Assembly (NCBI RefSeq): GCF_025567525.1
Contig: NZ_JAOQJY010000020.1
Location: 4,537-68,536 of the forward strand
DNA: 64,000 bases
Direction of reading: 5' to 3'
Origin: Gallintestinimicrobium propionicum
GTDB taxonomy: Bacteria; Bacillota; Clostridia; Lachnospirales; Lachnospiraceae
The position numbers and the translations under genes were made by a program. Each line of letters begins with the position of its first letter. Position 1 is the stretch's first letter. The notes under the pieces were generated by a model, which saw nothing but the letters and a program-made list of their open reading frames with translations, did no database searches and was not told the DNA's origin. Of the stretch, positions 18,700-27,818 are shown one piece after another.

Positions 18700-19887
18700 A
18701 TGGCTAAAGCTAAATTTGAAAGAACAAAGCCCCATTGTAACATTGGTACCATCGGCCACGTTGACCATGGTAAAACAACTCTGACTGCTGCTATTACTAA
18801 GGTTCTTCATGAGAGACTGGGCACTGGCGAAACAGTTGCTTTCGATAATATCGATAAGGCTCCCGAAGAAAGAGAACGTGGTATCACCATTTCTACCGCT
18901 CACGTTGAATACGAGACCGAGAGGAGACATTACGCACACGTTGACTGCCCTGGACATGCTGACTACGTTAAGAACATGATCACTGGTGCAGCTCAGATGG
19001 ACGGCGCTATCCTGGTTGTAGCTGCAACTGATGGTGTTATGGCTCAGACCAAAGAGCACATCCTGCTGTCCCGTCAGGTAGGCGTTCCTTACATTGTTGT
19101 TTTCCTGAACAAGTGCGATATGGTAGACGACGAGGAACTGCTTGAGCTGGTTGAGATGGAAGTTACCGAGCAGCTGGAAGAGTACGGTTTCCATGACTGC
19201 CCGATCATCAGAGGTTCTGCTCTGAAGGCTCTGGAAGATCCTAACAGCGAGTGGGGCGACAAGATCCTTGAGCTGATGCACACTGTTGACGAGTACATTC
19301 CGGATCCTAAGCGTGACACCGACAAGCCTTTCCTGATGCCTGTCGAGGACGTATTCACCATCACAGGTCGTGGTACTGTTGCTACTGGCCGTGTTGAGAG
19401 AGGCGTTCTGCATCTGAATGATGAAGTAGAAATCGTTGGTATCAAAGAAGAGACCAAGAAGACTGTTGTAACCGGTATCGAAATGTTCCGTAAGATGCTG
19501 GATGAGGCACAGGCTGGTGATAACATCGGCGCTCTGCTGCGTGGTATCCAGAGAACTGAAATCGAAAGAGGACAGGTTCTGGCAAAACCCGGCACTGTTA
19601 CCTGCCACCACAAATTCACCGCTCAGGTTTACGTTCTGACCAAGGATGAAGGCGGCCGTCATACACCTTTCTTCAACAACTACAGACCTCAGTTCTACTT
19701 CCGTACAACTGACGTTACCGGCGTTTGCGAACTGCCTGCTGGCACAGAGATGTGCATGCCTGGTGATAACGTAGAGATGACCATCGAACTGATCCATCCC
19801 GTAGCTATGGAGCAGGGTCTTACCTTCGCTATCCGTGAAGGCGGCAGAACCGTTGGTTCCGGCCGTGTAGTTTCCATCATCGAGTAA
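18700..19887 (+). CDS. tuf: Elongation factor Tu
   Basis: 395 residues. GTPase motifs GHVDHGKTTLTAAITK, RGITISTAHVEYE, DCPGHADYVKNM and NKCDMV, then the two beta-barrel domains ending in GRVVSIIE. It delivers aminoacyl-tRNA to the ribosome. Ribosome binding site AAGGAGGATTACAAG. Last gene of the operon, closed by a terminator. Confidence 0.97.
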   Translation: MAKAKFERTKPHCNIGTIGHVDHGKTTLTAAITKVLHERLGTGETVAFDNIDKAPEERERGITISTAHVEYETERRHYAHVDCPGHADYVKNMITGAAQMDGAILVVAATDGVMAQTKEHILLSRQVGVPYIVVFLNKCDMVDDEELLELVEMEVTEQLEEYGFHDCPIIRGSALKALEDPNSEWGDKILELMHTVDEYIPDPKRDTDKPFLMPVEDVFTITGRGTVATGRVERGVLHLNDEVEIVGIKEETKKTVVTGIEMFRKMLDEAQAGDNIGALLRGIQRTEIERGQVLAKPGTVTCHHKFTAQVYVLTKDEGGRHTPFFNNYRPQFYFRTTDVTGVCELPAGTEMCMPGDNVEMTIELIHPVAMEQGLTFAIREGGRTVGSGRVVSIIE

Positions 19888-19936
19888 TTCGAACATAGGA
19901 AATTCAATTTTAAATATTGTGCTCAAGCGTAAGATG

Positions 19937-19966
19937 CCCGTAGAACTTCGGTTCTACGGGTTTTTC
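19937..19966 (+). terminator. Terminator after tuf
   Basis: CCCGTAGAAC TTCG GTTCTACGGG followed by TTTTTCT. Strong GC stem with a UUCG loop. Confidence 0.92.
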
Positions 19967-19972
19967 TGTTCC

Positions 19973-20065
19973 ACAGTTCACTTGAAACCTTCTATTGTCA
20001 TGAATCGCATCTTCAATGCTTTCCACTGCTTTGCAGCTCTTTTTACTCATAAAATGGCGCGTGAA
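19973..20065 (+). repeat. Degenerate copy of the composite repeat seen at 31178-31360
   Basis: Reads ACAGTTCACTTG, then the right half only of the 35-bp palindrome (TTCTATTGTCATGAATCGC, 19990-20008), then GCTTTCCACTGCTTTGCAG and TCTTTTTACTCATAAAATGG, each with a counterpart in the same order at 31279-31355. The left arm of the palindrome is missing. Confidence 0.5.
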
Positions 20066-20081
20066 TTTCCAACACCGCATA

Positions 20082-20111
20082 TTGACGTGCCTATTTGCAG
20101 GGTGGTATAAT
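20082..20111 (+). promoter_or_regulatory. Promoter of aspS
   Basis: TTGACG (20082-20087), 18-base spacer, TATAAT (20106-20111). Confidence 0.75.
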
Positions 20112-20157
20112 TTGTTACATATGGATTGATATCGCAAAAGGAGATGTGAGAATACAG

Positions 20158-21918
20158 ATGCAGGGAAGAACACACAACTGCGGCCAGCTCAGACTGGAAA
20201 ACGCAGGAGAAAAAGTAACTCTGGTCGGATGGTTTGAGAACATCCGTAAGGTGAGCAAAAATCTCGGATTTGTTATCCTGAGAGATTTTTATGGAACGAC
20301 ACAGATCGTCGTTGAAACAGAAGATCTGATGGAGCAGTTTTCTGCAATCAATACAGAGTCTACCATTGAAGTAACAGGAACCGTGCGAGAGCGCAGCTCG
20401 AAGAACCCGAAGCTGGCAACCGGGGATGTTGAAGTAGTTCCCGAAACCGTTAAGGTACTGGGCAAGTGCCAGTATCAGGAGCTTCCGTTCCAGATTAACC
20501 GTTCGAAAGAAGCAGATGAAAATACAAGACTGAAATACCGTTATTTGGATCTCAGAAATCCGGAGGTAAAATCCAAGATCGTATTGAGAAGCAAGATTGT
20601 AGCAGATCTTCGTTCCGCAATGGTTGCCCATGATTTCATGGAAATTACAACGCCGATCCTGACCTGCTCTTCTCCGGAGGGTGCAAGAGACTATCTGGTT
20701 CCTGCCAGAAAGCATCCGGGTAAGTTTTACGCGCTGCCTCAGGCTCCGCAGCAGTTCAAGCAGCTGCTGATGGCTTCTGGCTTTGACCGTTATTTCCAGA
20801 TTGCTCCCTGTTTCAGAGACGAGGATGCGAGAGCAGACCGTTCTCCGGGTGAATTCTATCAGCTGGATATGGAAATGGCATTTGCCAATCAGGAAGATGT
20901 CTTTGCTGTTCTGGAAGACGTTCTTCCTCCGATTTTTGCAAAGTATGGTATTTATCATGAAGCCTCTACCGCTCCCTTCAAACGGATTCCCTACAGAGAG
21001 GCCATGGAGAAATACGGCTCCGATAAGCCAGATCTGAGAATCAGCCTGCTGGTTCAGGATGCGACAGAAGCTCTGGCAGACTGCGGCTTTGAACCCTTTG
21101 CAGGCAAGACGGTAAAGGCTGTCGTAGCGCCTGATTTCAAGGGTACCAGAAAGCAGATCGATAAGATGTGCGCAGAAGTAGAAGTGATCAGCGGTCAGAA
21201 GGCATACTGGTTTAAGATGGATGAAAACGGTGAGCTGGCTGGCGGTATTGCGAAGTTCTTGCAGGAAAAGAAGAACGCTGTTATAGAAGCTCTCGGCTTA
21301 AAGAATGGTGACTTTGTAGCACTGAGTGCAGGTACCCTGGGCGCAGCACAGAAGACTGCAGGTGTTATTCGCAAGCTGGTTGGCACATCCTTCGATGGCT
21401 ATATGAAAAAAGAATGCTATGAGTTCTGTTGGGTTGTTGATTTCCCGATGTACGAAATCGGCGAAGAGTCCGGCGAACTGGAATTTTGCCACAATCCTTT
21501 CTCCATGCCCCAGGGCGGCGTAGAAGCGCTGGAGAATCAGGATCCGCTGGAGATTCTGGCATATCAGTACGATCTGGTCTGCAACGGAATTGAGTTGTCT
21601 TCCGGTGCGGTGCGTAACCACGATCCTGAGATCATGGTAAAAGCGTTCGAGCTGGTTGGACTGGGCGAAGAAGATGTGAAAGCGAAATTCCCTGCTATGT
21701 ACAATGCATTTTGCTACGGCGCACCGCCGCACGCAGGGATTGCTCCCGGCGTAGACCGTATGGTTATGCTGATTGCAGGTGAAGACAGCATTCGCGAGAT
21801 TATTCCGTTCCCGATGAACAAGAATGCTCAGGACGTTATGATGGGCGCTCCTGCAGAGGTAGACGAGAAGCAGCTGAGAGAGGTTCATATCAAGATCAGC
21901 GCTCCGGAGAAGCAGTAA
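20158..21918 (+). CDS. aspS: Aspartate--tRNA ligase
   Basis: 586 residues. N-terminal OB-fold anticodon domain (GWFENIRK, FVILRDFYG), class II motif 2 in CFRDEDARADRSPGEFYQLD, the bacterial GAD insertion domain (about 290-420), and motif 3 in GIAPGVDRMVMLI. ATG at 20158 gives the usual RTHNCGQL start but has a long 14-base spacing to AAAGGAG; an in-frame GTG at 20146 has only 2 bases, so the true start is one of these. Own promoter and terminator. Confidence 0.94.
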   Translation: MQGRTHNCGQLRLENAGEKVTLVGWFENIRKVSKNLGFVILRDFYGTTQIVVETEDLMEQFSAINTESTIEVTGTVRERSSKNPKLATGDVEVVPETVKVLGKCQYQELPFQINRSKEADENTRLKYRYLDLRNPEVKSKIVLRSKIVADLRSAMVAHDFMEITTPILTCSSPEGARDYLVPARKHPGKFYALPQAPQQFKQLLMASGFDRYFQIAPCFRDEDARADRSPGEFYQLDMEMAFANQEDVFAVLEDVLPPIFAKYGIYHEASTAPFKRIPYREAMEKYGSDKPDLRISLLVQDATEALADCGFEPFAGKTVKAVVAPDFKGTRKQIDKMCAEVEVISGQKAYWFKMDENGELAGGIAKFLQEKKNAVIEALGLKNGDFVALSAGTLGAAQKTAGVIRKLVGTSFDGYMKKECYEFCWVVDFPMYEIGEESGELEFCHNPFSMPQGGVEALENQDPLEILAYQYDLVCNGIELSSGAVRNHDPEIMVKAFELVGLGEEDVKAKFPAMYNAFCYGAPPHAGIAPGVDRMVMLIAGEDSIREIIPFPMNKNAQDVMMGAPAEVDEKQLREVHIKISAPEKQ

Positions 21919-21926
21919 GTAAGAAA

Positions 21927-21961
21927 ACAATAGAATGTACGCTCTGCGAGCATTCTATTGT
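21927..21961 (+). repeat. 35-bp palindromic repeat, copy 2
   Basis: ACAATAGAATG / CATTCTATTGT around TACGCTCTGCGAG. It begins 9 bases after the aspS stop and is followed by TATGAATAA, the 3' flank shared with other copies. Confidence 0.85.
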
Positions 21962-21969
21962 TATGAATA

Positions 21970-22018
21970 AAAACGTGCGGAACACTTTCCGATCGAAGGT
22001 GTTTCGCACGTTTTGTTG
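21970..22018 (+). terminator. Terminator after aspS
   Basis: AACGTGCGGAACACTTTC / GAAGGTGTTTCGCACGTT, 18 pairs including G-T pairs, with A-run before and TTTTGTTGTTT after. Confidence 0.85.
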
Positions 22019-22024
22019 TTTCGG

Positions 22025-22086
22025 ACAATAGAATATTTGCAGAGCATGCATCATTCTATTGTACGAGAAAATAGAATATTCGCAGG
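22025..22086 (+). repeat. 35-bp palindromic repeat, copy 3, plus a half copy
   Basis: A 38-base divergent copy (ACAATAGAAT ... ATTCTATTGT, 22025-22062) is followed at once by a left arm, AATAGAATATTCGCAGG (22070-22086), without its right arm. It lies just downstream of the HD-domain gene, which runs on the other strand. Confidence 0.6.
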
Positions 22087-22094
22087 GTTTGGGA

Positions 22095-22589
22095 TCAGCC
22101 GTAGCTGATAACAACCTTATGCCTGCGTGCCAAAGCAATGCGGAAGCAGCAAAACTCTGAAATGGCACAGAGTTTATCGGCAAGGCTGATTAACCATGCC
22201 TCCCGGCTTTCGGGAAGAGGTCCAAGCGGAAACATGTGGGACAGGATCGCCTGTCGCTCTTTGTCGGAAATCAGGAAATGCTTTTCGCTGGTGCTGGCGG
22301 CCACTCTGGGATGATAGTAGGCCTGTATTTCCCCTTTGGGAAGCTTATCTTTGAAATCGTAAACACAGAAGTCATGAAGAAGTCCGGCCCGGGCAGCTGT
22401 TTGGGCATCCCATCCGAGCTTTCTGGCAATGAGCCAGGAGATATAAGAAACGTTCAGACTGTGCATGAAGCGGGTTGTCTGAAAATGCTGCTTATACCGT
22501 TGAAGCTTTTTGAATTCGGGATTGTCCAGAATGCTCTGCACCAGACCGCGGTACTCGGCGCTGATATCATCCGCGACTGTAATCTCCAT
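22095..22589 (-). CDS. HD domain-containing phosphohydrolase-like protein
   Basis: 164 residues. The metal-binding HD signature is visible: H43 in TTRFMHSLNVS, then HD in LLHDFCVYDF, and a later D in SLADKLCAIS. Small HD proteins of this type hydrolyse nucleotides or phosphoesters, but the substrate cannot be named. It stands alone between the convergent aspS and the nrdDG genes (same strand), 247 bases after the end of nrdG. Confidence 0.7.
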   Translation of the reverse strand: MEITVADDISAEYRGLVQSILDNPEFKKLQRYKQHFQTTRFMHSLNVSYISWLIARKLGWDAQTAARAGLLHDFCVYDFKDKLPKGEIQAYYHPRVAASTSEKHFLISDKERQAILSHMFPLGPLPESREAWLISLADKLCAISEFCCFRIALARRHKVVISYG

Positions 22590-22783
22590 CGGCTGTCACA
22601 TCCTTTCCGGCGGGAACGAGTACGGATTTTCCGTGGTTTAAAAAGCGGAGAACCGTTGTTCCTCCTGCTTTTAAGTATACTGCACCGGGAGTGAAAAACA
22701 AGTGGAAAAGACTGGATTTCACGAAGATTTCATAAACGGTGCGGGGAAAACTGTAACTGCTGAAATTTTCTTTTACATGGAAT

Positions 22784-22828
22784 CAGAGCCTTCCGACAAG
22801 CAGATTTTGTACTTGTCGAAAGGCTCTG
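22784..22828 (-). terminator. Hairpin after nrdG
   Basis: CAGAGCCTTCCGACAAG / CTTGTCGAAAGGCTCTG, 16 of 17 positions pair. It is 9 bases after the nrdG stop. No clear T-run follows on the minus strand, so it may protect the 3' end rather than terminate. Confidence 0.5.
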
Positions 22829-22836
22829 AGGAAATT

Positions 22837-23385
22837 TTAATATTTCATAGAAATATTCTGGCTGATGAGCCCGTGCCACACCACGCTGCCGGAAGAAAGC
22901 GTTGCGGGAACGTCGATCAGGCGCTGATTTTCGGAACCGCGGAATGCAAGGCTGATGTTTTTCTGAGCCTCGATAAATTCCCCATCAACGAGGACATCGA
23001 TCAGGGAAAGCATCTCATCCGTGCATTCGCACCGAGCGCGGCTTTCGGACAGAAGATCAGATTCCAGGGTGTAGCCGGTATAGCACCAGATTGTTTTACC
23101 GGGATACTGCGCACGGACTTTTTTCAGGAAAGGAACAAGCGCCCGCTGGTTATCCGGTTCAAACGGTTCTCCGCCCAGCAGGGACAGTCCGTCGATATAA
23201 TCTGGGGAAAGCAGCGTAAGCAGTTTGCTTTGCGCTTGTTCATCGAATGGGGAGCCGTAGGAAAAGCTCCAGGTTTCTGGGTTGAAACAGTTATGGCAGT
23301 GATGAGTGCAACCGGAGACGAAAAGGGAAACCCGCACGCCCTCTCCGTTTGCAATATCACAGTTTTTGATTGTACCGTAGTTCAT
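22837..23385 (-). CDS. nrdG: Anaerobic ribonucleoside-triphosphate reductase activating protein
   Basis: 182 residues, radical SAM enzyme. The cluster-binding motif is CTHHCHNC (CxxxxCxxC-type spacing C..HHC.NC), and SLLGGEPF follows. It uses S-adenosylmethionine to put the glycyl radical on NrdD. Its ATG shares one base with the nrdD stop (TAATG), so the two are translationally coupled. The start of the protein, MNYGTIKNCDIANGEGVRVS, is typical. Confidence 0.92.
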   Translation of the reverse strand: MNYGTIKNCDIANGEGVRVSLFVSGCTHHCHNCFNPETWSFSYGSPFDEQAQSKLLTLLSPDYIDGLSLLGGEPFEPDNQRALVPFLKKVRAQYPGKTIWCYTGYTLESDLLSESRARCECTDEMLSLIDVLVDGEFIEAQKNISLAFRGSENQRLIDVPATLSSGSVVWHGLISQNISMKY

Positions 23386-25544
23386 TATAGATGAAGCACC
23401 CTCTCTTTAATTTCCTGCGTCCGTCCCTGATTCCAGAACTGAGTGCCAATATAGCCGCAGGTACGCCTTGCGACGTTTAATTTGTTCTGATCGGTGCAGC
23501 CACATTTCGGACATTTCCAAATGAGCTTTTTGTGTTCATCCTCAACGATCTGAATTTCGCCGGTATAACCGCATTCCTGGCAATAGTCGCTCTTGGTGTT
23601 TAACTCTGCGTACATGATGTTGTCGTAGATAAAGCGCATGACCTGAATGACAGCCGGGATGTTGTCCTGCATATCGGGAACCTCCACATAGCTGATCGCT
23701 CCGCCGGTGGAAAGCGCCTGGAACTGGGACTCGAATTTCAGCTTGGAAAAAGCGTCGATTGGCTCGGTAACGTGCACATGGTAGCTGTTGGTGATATAGT
23801 TCTTGTCCGTTATGCCCTCGATGATGCCGAAACGCTTCTGCAGGCATTTGGCGAACTTGTAGGTTGTACTCTCGATCGGAGAACCGTAAATGGAGAACGC
23901 GATATTGGTTTCCCGTTTCCATTTGTTGCAGGCATCGTTCATGTGCTGCATGACTTCCAGTGCGAACGGGGTCGCTTCCGGATCGGTGTGGGATTTGCCG
24001 GTCATGTATTTGACACATTCGTACAGACCAGCATAGCCAAGGGAAATCGTGGAGTAGCCGCCGTAGAGCAGCTTGTCGATCGTTTCGCCTTTTTTGAGAC
24101 GGGCAAGAGCACCGTACTGCCAGAGGATCGGGGCAGCGTCAGATAAAGTACCCTCTAAACGCTTATGGCGAAGCATCAGGGCGCGATAGCACAAATCAAG
24201 ACGCTCGTCGAAAATTTCCCAGAATTTCTTGAAATCCCCGCCGGAGGAAAGTGCGACGTCAGGTAGGTTGATGGTTACGACGCCCTGGTTGAAGCGGCCG
24301 TAGAATTTGTAATTGCCGTTTTCATCCTTCCAGGGACTCAGGCAGCTGCGGCAGCCCATAACGGGGAAGCAGTTGCCTTCTTTTAATTCTTTCATTTTCT
24401 TTTCAGAAATATAATCAGGGACCAGACGCCTTGCGGTGCATTTTGCTGCGAGCTGTGTCAGGTAGAAGTATTCGGAGTCCTCTTCCACGTTGTCGTCTTC
24501 GAGCACATAGATCAGCTTGGGGAACGCGGGAGTAATCCATACGCCTGCTTCGTTCTTGACGCCCTGATAGCGCTGTTTTAAGGTTTCTTCGATAATCAGT
24601 GCGAGATCCTTTTTTTCCTGCGCATTTTTTGCCTCATTCAGATACATGAAGACCGTCAAAAACGGTGCCTGGCCGTTTGTGGTCATCAGGGTGATGATCT
24701 GGTACTGAATGGTCTGTACGCCCTTGGTGATCTCACGGTGCAGACGGGTTTCCACGATATCGTTGAGTTGTTCGGGAGTCGCCTGGGTGTTGAGAATTTT
24801 CATTTCTTCGGCAACTTCGGTGCGGATCTTTTCCCGGGAAACCTGTACGAAAGGCGCGAGGTGTGCGAGAGAAATACTCTGTCCGCCGTACTGGTTGCTT
24901 GCCACCTGCGCGATGATCTGGGTCGCGATGTTGCAGGCTGTGGAAAAGCTGTGGGGCTTTTCAATTTTGGTTTCGCTGATGACGGTGCCGTTCTGCAGCA
25001 TATCCTCGAGGTTTACGAGGTCGCAGTTGTGCATGTGCTGTGCGAAGTAGTCGGAATCGTGGAAGTGGATCAGCCCCTTCTGGTCAGCCTCTACGATGTC
25101 GGAAGGCAGTAAAAGGCGCTGGGTTAAGTCACGGCTGACCTCACCTGCCATGTAGTCACGCTGTACGCTGTTGACCGTAGGGTTTTTGTTGGAATTTTCC
25201 TGTTTGGCCTCTTCGTTGTTGCATTCGATCAGCGAAAGGATCCGGGTATCCGTGGTGTTGGATTTGCGGATCAGAGAGCGCTGATAGCGGTACTGGACAT
25301 AGTGCTTCGCGAGGTCGAAAGCGCCGGTTGCCATGATCTGGTTTTCTACCATATCCTGTACTTCTTCTACGGATACAGCGCGTCCGATCTTGTTGCATTT
25401 ATATTCGACGTAGTCTGCAATATCGTGAATCTGTTCCGGAGAAAGTCTGGTTCCTTCCTCAGAGTTGTTGGCCTTTGTGATGGCCGCCACAATTTTTTCG
25501 GAATCGAAAGTGGCTTCAGAGCCGTTCCTCTTGATGATTTTCAT
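23385..25544 (-). CDS. nrdD: Anaerobic ribonucleoside-triphosphate reductase
   Basis: 719 residues. N-terminal ATP-cone (about 1-95, from MKIIKRNGSEATFDSEKIV) gives allosteric control; the glycyl-radical barrel follows. The C-terminal zinc site is CQECGYTG...CPKCGC, and the radical glycine is G697 in RRTCGYIG. The frame is open 61 codons further upstream, but ATG at 25544 has GGAGAGGGAG before it and gives the family start. It makes dNTPs without oxygen, which fits a strict anaerobe. Confidence 0.95.
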   Translation of the reverse strand: MKIIKRNGSEATFDSEKIVAAITKANNSEEGTRLSPEQIHDIADYVEYKCNKIGRAVSVEEVQDMVENQIMATGAFDLAKHYVQYRYQRSLIRKSNTTDTRILSLIECNNEEAKQENSNKNPTVNSVQRDYMAGEVSRDLTQRLLLPSDIVEADQKGLIHFHDSDYFAQHMHNCDLVNLEDMLQNGTVISETKIEKPHSFSTACNIATQIIAQVASNQYGGQSISLAHLAPFVQVSREKIRTEVAEEMKILNTQATPEQLNDIVETRLHREITKGVQTIQYQIITLMTTNGQAPFLTVFMYLNEAKNAQEKKDLALIIEETLKQRYQGVKNEAGVWITPAFPKLIYVLEDDNVEEDSEYFYLTQLAAKCTARRLVPDYISEKKMKELKEGNCFPVMGCRSCLSPWKDENGNYKFYGRFNQGVVTINLPDVALSSGGDFKKFWEIFDERLDLCYRALMLRHKRLEGTLSDAAPILWQYGALARLKKGETIDKLLYGGYSTISLGYAGLYECVKYMTGKSHTDPEATPFALEVMQHMNDACNKWKRETNIAFSIYGSPIESTTYKFAKCLQKRFGIIEGITDKNYITNSYHVHVTEPIDAFSKLKFESQFQALSTGGAISYVEVPDMQDNIPAVIQVMRFIYDNIMYAELNTKSDYCQECGYTGEIQIVEDEHKKLIWKCPKCGCTDQNKLNVARRTCGYIGTQFWNQGRTQEIKERVLHL

Positions 25545-25693
25545 AGTCTCCCTCTCCTTTTTCGTGCAAAAATCTCGGAAAACGGAGTAAATGACAGTTT
25601 CTCGAGATTTAACATAAAATCTGACATGCTCCGGCAGTGTTCTTCTACTGTGGAGTGCAAGCATTATTATATAACCGAAGTCCTGATAAAATA

Positions 25694-25737
25694 GTTGCAC
25701 AAGCAACAAATATAGGATATAATACAAAATATAGTGG
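25694..25737. promoter_or_regulatory. Divergent control region of nrdDG and the Crp/Fnr gene
   Basis: Three overlapping signals. A perfect dyad GTTGC ACAA GCAAC (25694-25707) resembles a Crp/Fnr half-site pair. A promoter toward the regulator gene is TTGCAC (25695-25700), 17 bases, TATAAT (25718-25723). At 25722-25737, ATACAAAATATAGTGG agrees at 13 of 16 positions with the NrdR box as I recall it (acaCwAtATaTwGtgt). Confidence 0.5.
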
Positions 25738-25773
25738 TTTGCACAAAAATAGACTACATGATGGTGTGAAAAT

Positions 25774-26409
25774 ATGGAACAATTTATTGGCTTTTGGGAC
25801 TTGACAAAAGAACAGCAGGAGCGTTTGGCAGCGGACGGGATGTTGAATATCCGGACGTTTGGAAAGCGCCAGGTGCTGATGAATCAGGACGACGACGCGG
25901 ACAATGTGGGCGTTATGCTGAGCGGAACCGCCTTTTTGGAGAGTATGAATCAGGAGGGACAGCGACGGATTCTGGATTATTATGAGCCGAAGGAGAGTTT
26001 TACACGGAAATGCTTTCCGGATGTGGAGGGCGTATGCTACGTCATTTCGCGTTCCGGCTGCCAGGTTGCTTTTTTGAATGACAGAAAGCTGTCGTCGGCT
26101 TATAAAAAATATGAAAAGCGCGGGCAGCTTCTGGAGGAAATTCTGATGGGAACCCAGAAACGTGCGCTGATGCACGCGGATGTGCTGGGGCAGAAGACGC
26201 TGCGGCAGAAGCTGATGACGTATTTTCAGTTTTTGAACCGCCAGAAGGGCAGAGATGGTTTTTCTTTGCCGTTTTCCTATACGGACTGCGCGGACTATCT
26301 GTTTGTGGATCGCAGCGCGATGATGCGCGAACTGGGACGGATGAAGGAGGAAGGACTGATTCGGACGGAAGGGAAGAAAATCTGGCTGGAGGAGAAAAAA
26401 CTGCGGTGA
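25774..26409 (+). CDS. Crp/Fnr family transcriptional regulator
   Basis: 211 residues. Effector domain with a cNMP-binding-like barrel (about 10-125, VLMNQDDDADNVGVMLSG), then a dimer helix and a C-terminal winged HTH (about 155-205: LPFSYTDCADYLFVDRSAMM, RELGRMKEEGLI). There is no N-terminal Cys cluster of the FNR type, so an iron-sulphur oxygen sensor is unlikely. The ligand is unknown. Divergent from nrdDG and overlapping the next gene by four bases. Confidence 0.8.
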   Translation: MEQFIGFWDLTKEQQERLAADGMLNIRTFGKRQVLMNQDDDADNVGVMLSGTAFLESMNQEGQRRILDYYEPKESFTRKCFPDVEGVCYVISRSGCQVAFLNDRKLSSAYKKYEKRGQLLEEILMGTQKRALMHADVLGQKTLRQKLMTYFQFLNRQKGRDGFSLPFSYTDCADYLFVDRSAMMRELGRMKEEGLIRTEGKKIWLEEKKLR

Positions 26410-26906
26410 AGATATCAGGGAGAAGGGAAGATAAAAAAACAACAGCTATTATTGGTAGAATTCGCAAAGATGTGGGGGCATATTGGGGTTTTGCTGTCGT
26501 GTTTGTTTTGTATGATATTGCAGCGCATGCGATGTTTCATGCGTTCTGTCCCTCCGTGTTTTTATTTGGTCTGCCTTGTCCCGGCTGTGGGATGACGCGG
26601 GCGGTGTTCTTTTTTATCACAGGGCAGTTTCAGAGGGGAATGCAGATGAATCCGCTGGGGCTTCTGTGGATTCTATGGGCTGCTTATCTGGTGGTTATGC
26701 GGTATGGGTTTGGGAAAAAAGCGAAAGGGCTGATGACGGCTGCGGGCGTGATTGTAGTGCTGATGGTCGCAGTCTATTTGTATCGAATGTATTGCTTCTT
26801 CCCCGGAGAGCCGCCGATTAGCTACACATCGGGCAGTCTGGCGGAGCGGCTTATTCCGGGGTATCGGAAGTGGATTCTGGGATTGGTTCGAATGCTGCAG
26901 GGGTGA
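26406..26906 (+). CDS. DUF2752 family membrane protein
   Basis: 166 residues with GTG start overlapping the regulator stop (GTGA). The family motif CPGCGMTRAVFFF follows the first helix, and three to four hydrophobic segments are visible. Function of the family is not known. Coupled translation with the Crp/Fnr gene suggests joint expression. Confidence 0.7.
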   Translation: MKISGRREDKKTTAIIGRIRKDVGAYWGFAVVFVLYDIAAHAMFHAFCPSVFLFGLPCPGCGMTRAVFFFITGQFQRGMQMNPLGLLWILWAAYLVVMRYGFGKKAKGLMTAAGVIVVLMVAVYLYRMYCFFPGEPPISYTSGSLAERLIPGYRKWILGLVRMLQG

Positions 26907-26926
26907 GAGACGCTGCGTTACTCATG

Positions 26927-26961
26927 ACAATAGAATGCTCGCAGAGCGTGCATTCTATTGT
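26927..26961 (-). repeat. 35-bp palindromic repeat, copy 4
   Basis: Inverted relative to the other copies. It lies between two convergent genes and overlaps the end of the methyltransferase gene: the arm ACAATAG supplies the last codon (CAA) and the stop (TAG). Confidence 0.85.
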
Positions 26962-27818
26962 TTGCTCCAGCGTCCGGACGCGCCGCAGGGCAGCACCAGT
27001 CCGTTGTCTGTAACGGGCAGTCCGATTTCGGATGCTTCGGTGTGTCCGCCGAATTTCGGCGTAATGGCAGTCTGCATCATATAGTTTAAAACAGCAGGCT
27101 GTAGACCGGTTGTATAGGAGTTGATCAGGAAAAAGAGCGGGTCATCGGACAGAATCTGAGTCGTCAGTTCGATGAAGGGATAGATGCTCTCTTCAATTTT
27201 CCAGATTTCGCCTTTAGGACCTCTGCCGTAGGAGGGAGGATCCATGATGATGCCATCATAGTGGTTGCCGCGGCGGATTTCACGTTCGACAAATTTTACA
27301 CAGTCATCTACGAGCCAGCGGATCGGAGTATCGGAAAGACCGGAAGCCGCTGCGTTTTCTTTTGCCCAGGTAACCATGCCCTTGGAAGCGTCCACATGGG
27401 TGACTGCTGCGCCTGCCTTCGCTGCGGACAGGGTAGCGCCGCCGGTGTAGGCGAACAGATTCAGCACTTTAACCGGGCGGCCAGCGTTGGCAATCAGGTT
27501 GCCAAACCAGTCCCAGTTTGTTGCCTGTTCCGGAAACAGACCGGTATGTTTGAAGCTAAACGGCTTTAAACGGAAGGTCAGTTCGCGGTAATGGATGCTC
27601 CATTCCTCGGGCAGATTGAAAAATTCCCATTCGCCGCCGCCCTTGGAGCTGCGATGATAATGGCCGTTTTTCTTTTTCCAGCCGGGATTTTTGCGGGGGG
27701 TATTCCAGATGACCTGCGGATCGGGACGCACGAGAAGATAATCTCCCCAGCGTTCCAGCTTTTCTCCGCTGGAAGTATCCAGCACTTCATAATCTTTCCA
27801 TTGATCTGCGATCCACAT
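26955..27818 (-). CDS. Class I SAM-dependent methyltransferase, RlmI-like
   Basis: 287 residues. SAM-binding motif VLNLFAYTGGATLSAAKAGA (about 115-135), acidic loop HVDASKGMV, and the catalytic motif MDPPSYGRG (about 185-195). This is the COG1092 type that methylates cytosine in 23S rRNA, but the N-terminal PUA domain of RlmI is absent, so the target is uncertain. Ribosome binding site GAGAGGAAAAT. Its leader is almost identical to that of ecfA1. Confidence 0.8.
   Translation of the reverse strand: MWIADQWKDYEVLDTSSGEKLERWGDYLLVRPDPQVIWNTPRKNPGWKKKNGHYHRSSKGGGEWEFFNLPEEWSIHYRELTFRLKPFSFKHTGLFPEQATNWDWFGNLIANAGRPVKVLNLFAYTGGATLSAAKAGAAVTHVDASKGMVTWAKENAAASGLSDTPIRWLVDDCVKFVEREIRRGNHYDGIIMDPPSYGRGPKGEIWKIEESIYPFIELTTQILSDDPLFFLINSYTTGLQPAVLNYMMQTAITPKFGGHTEASEIGLPVTDNGLVLPCGASGRWSKQ

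Noticed and set aside
16416..19926. Long minus-strand open frames opposite fusA (587 codons) and tuf (411 codons)
   Set aside because: Both mirror highly biased codon use of the real genes and show no protein-like features.
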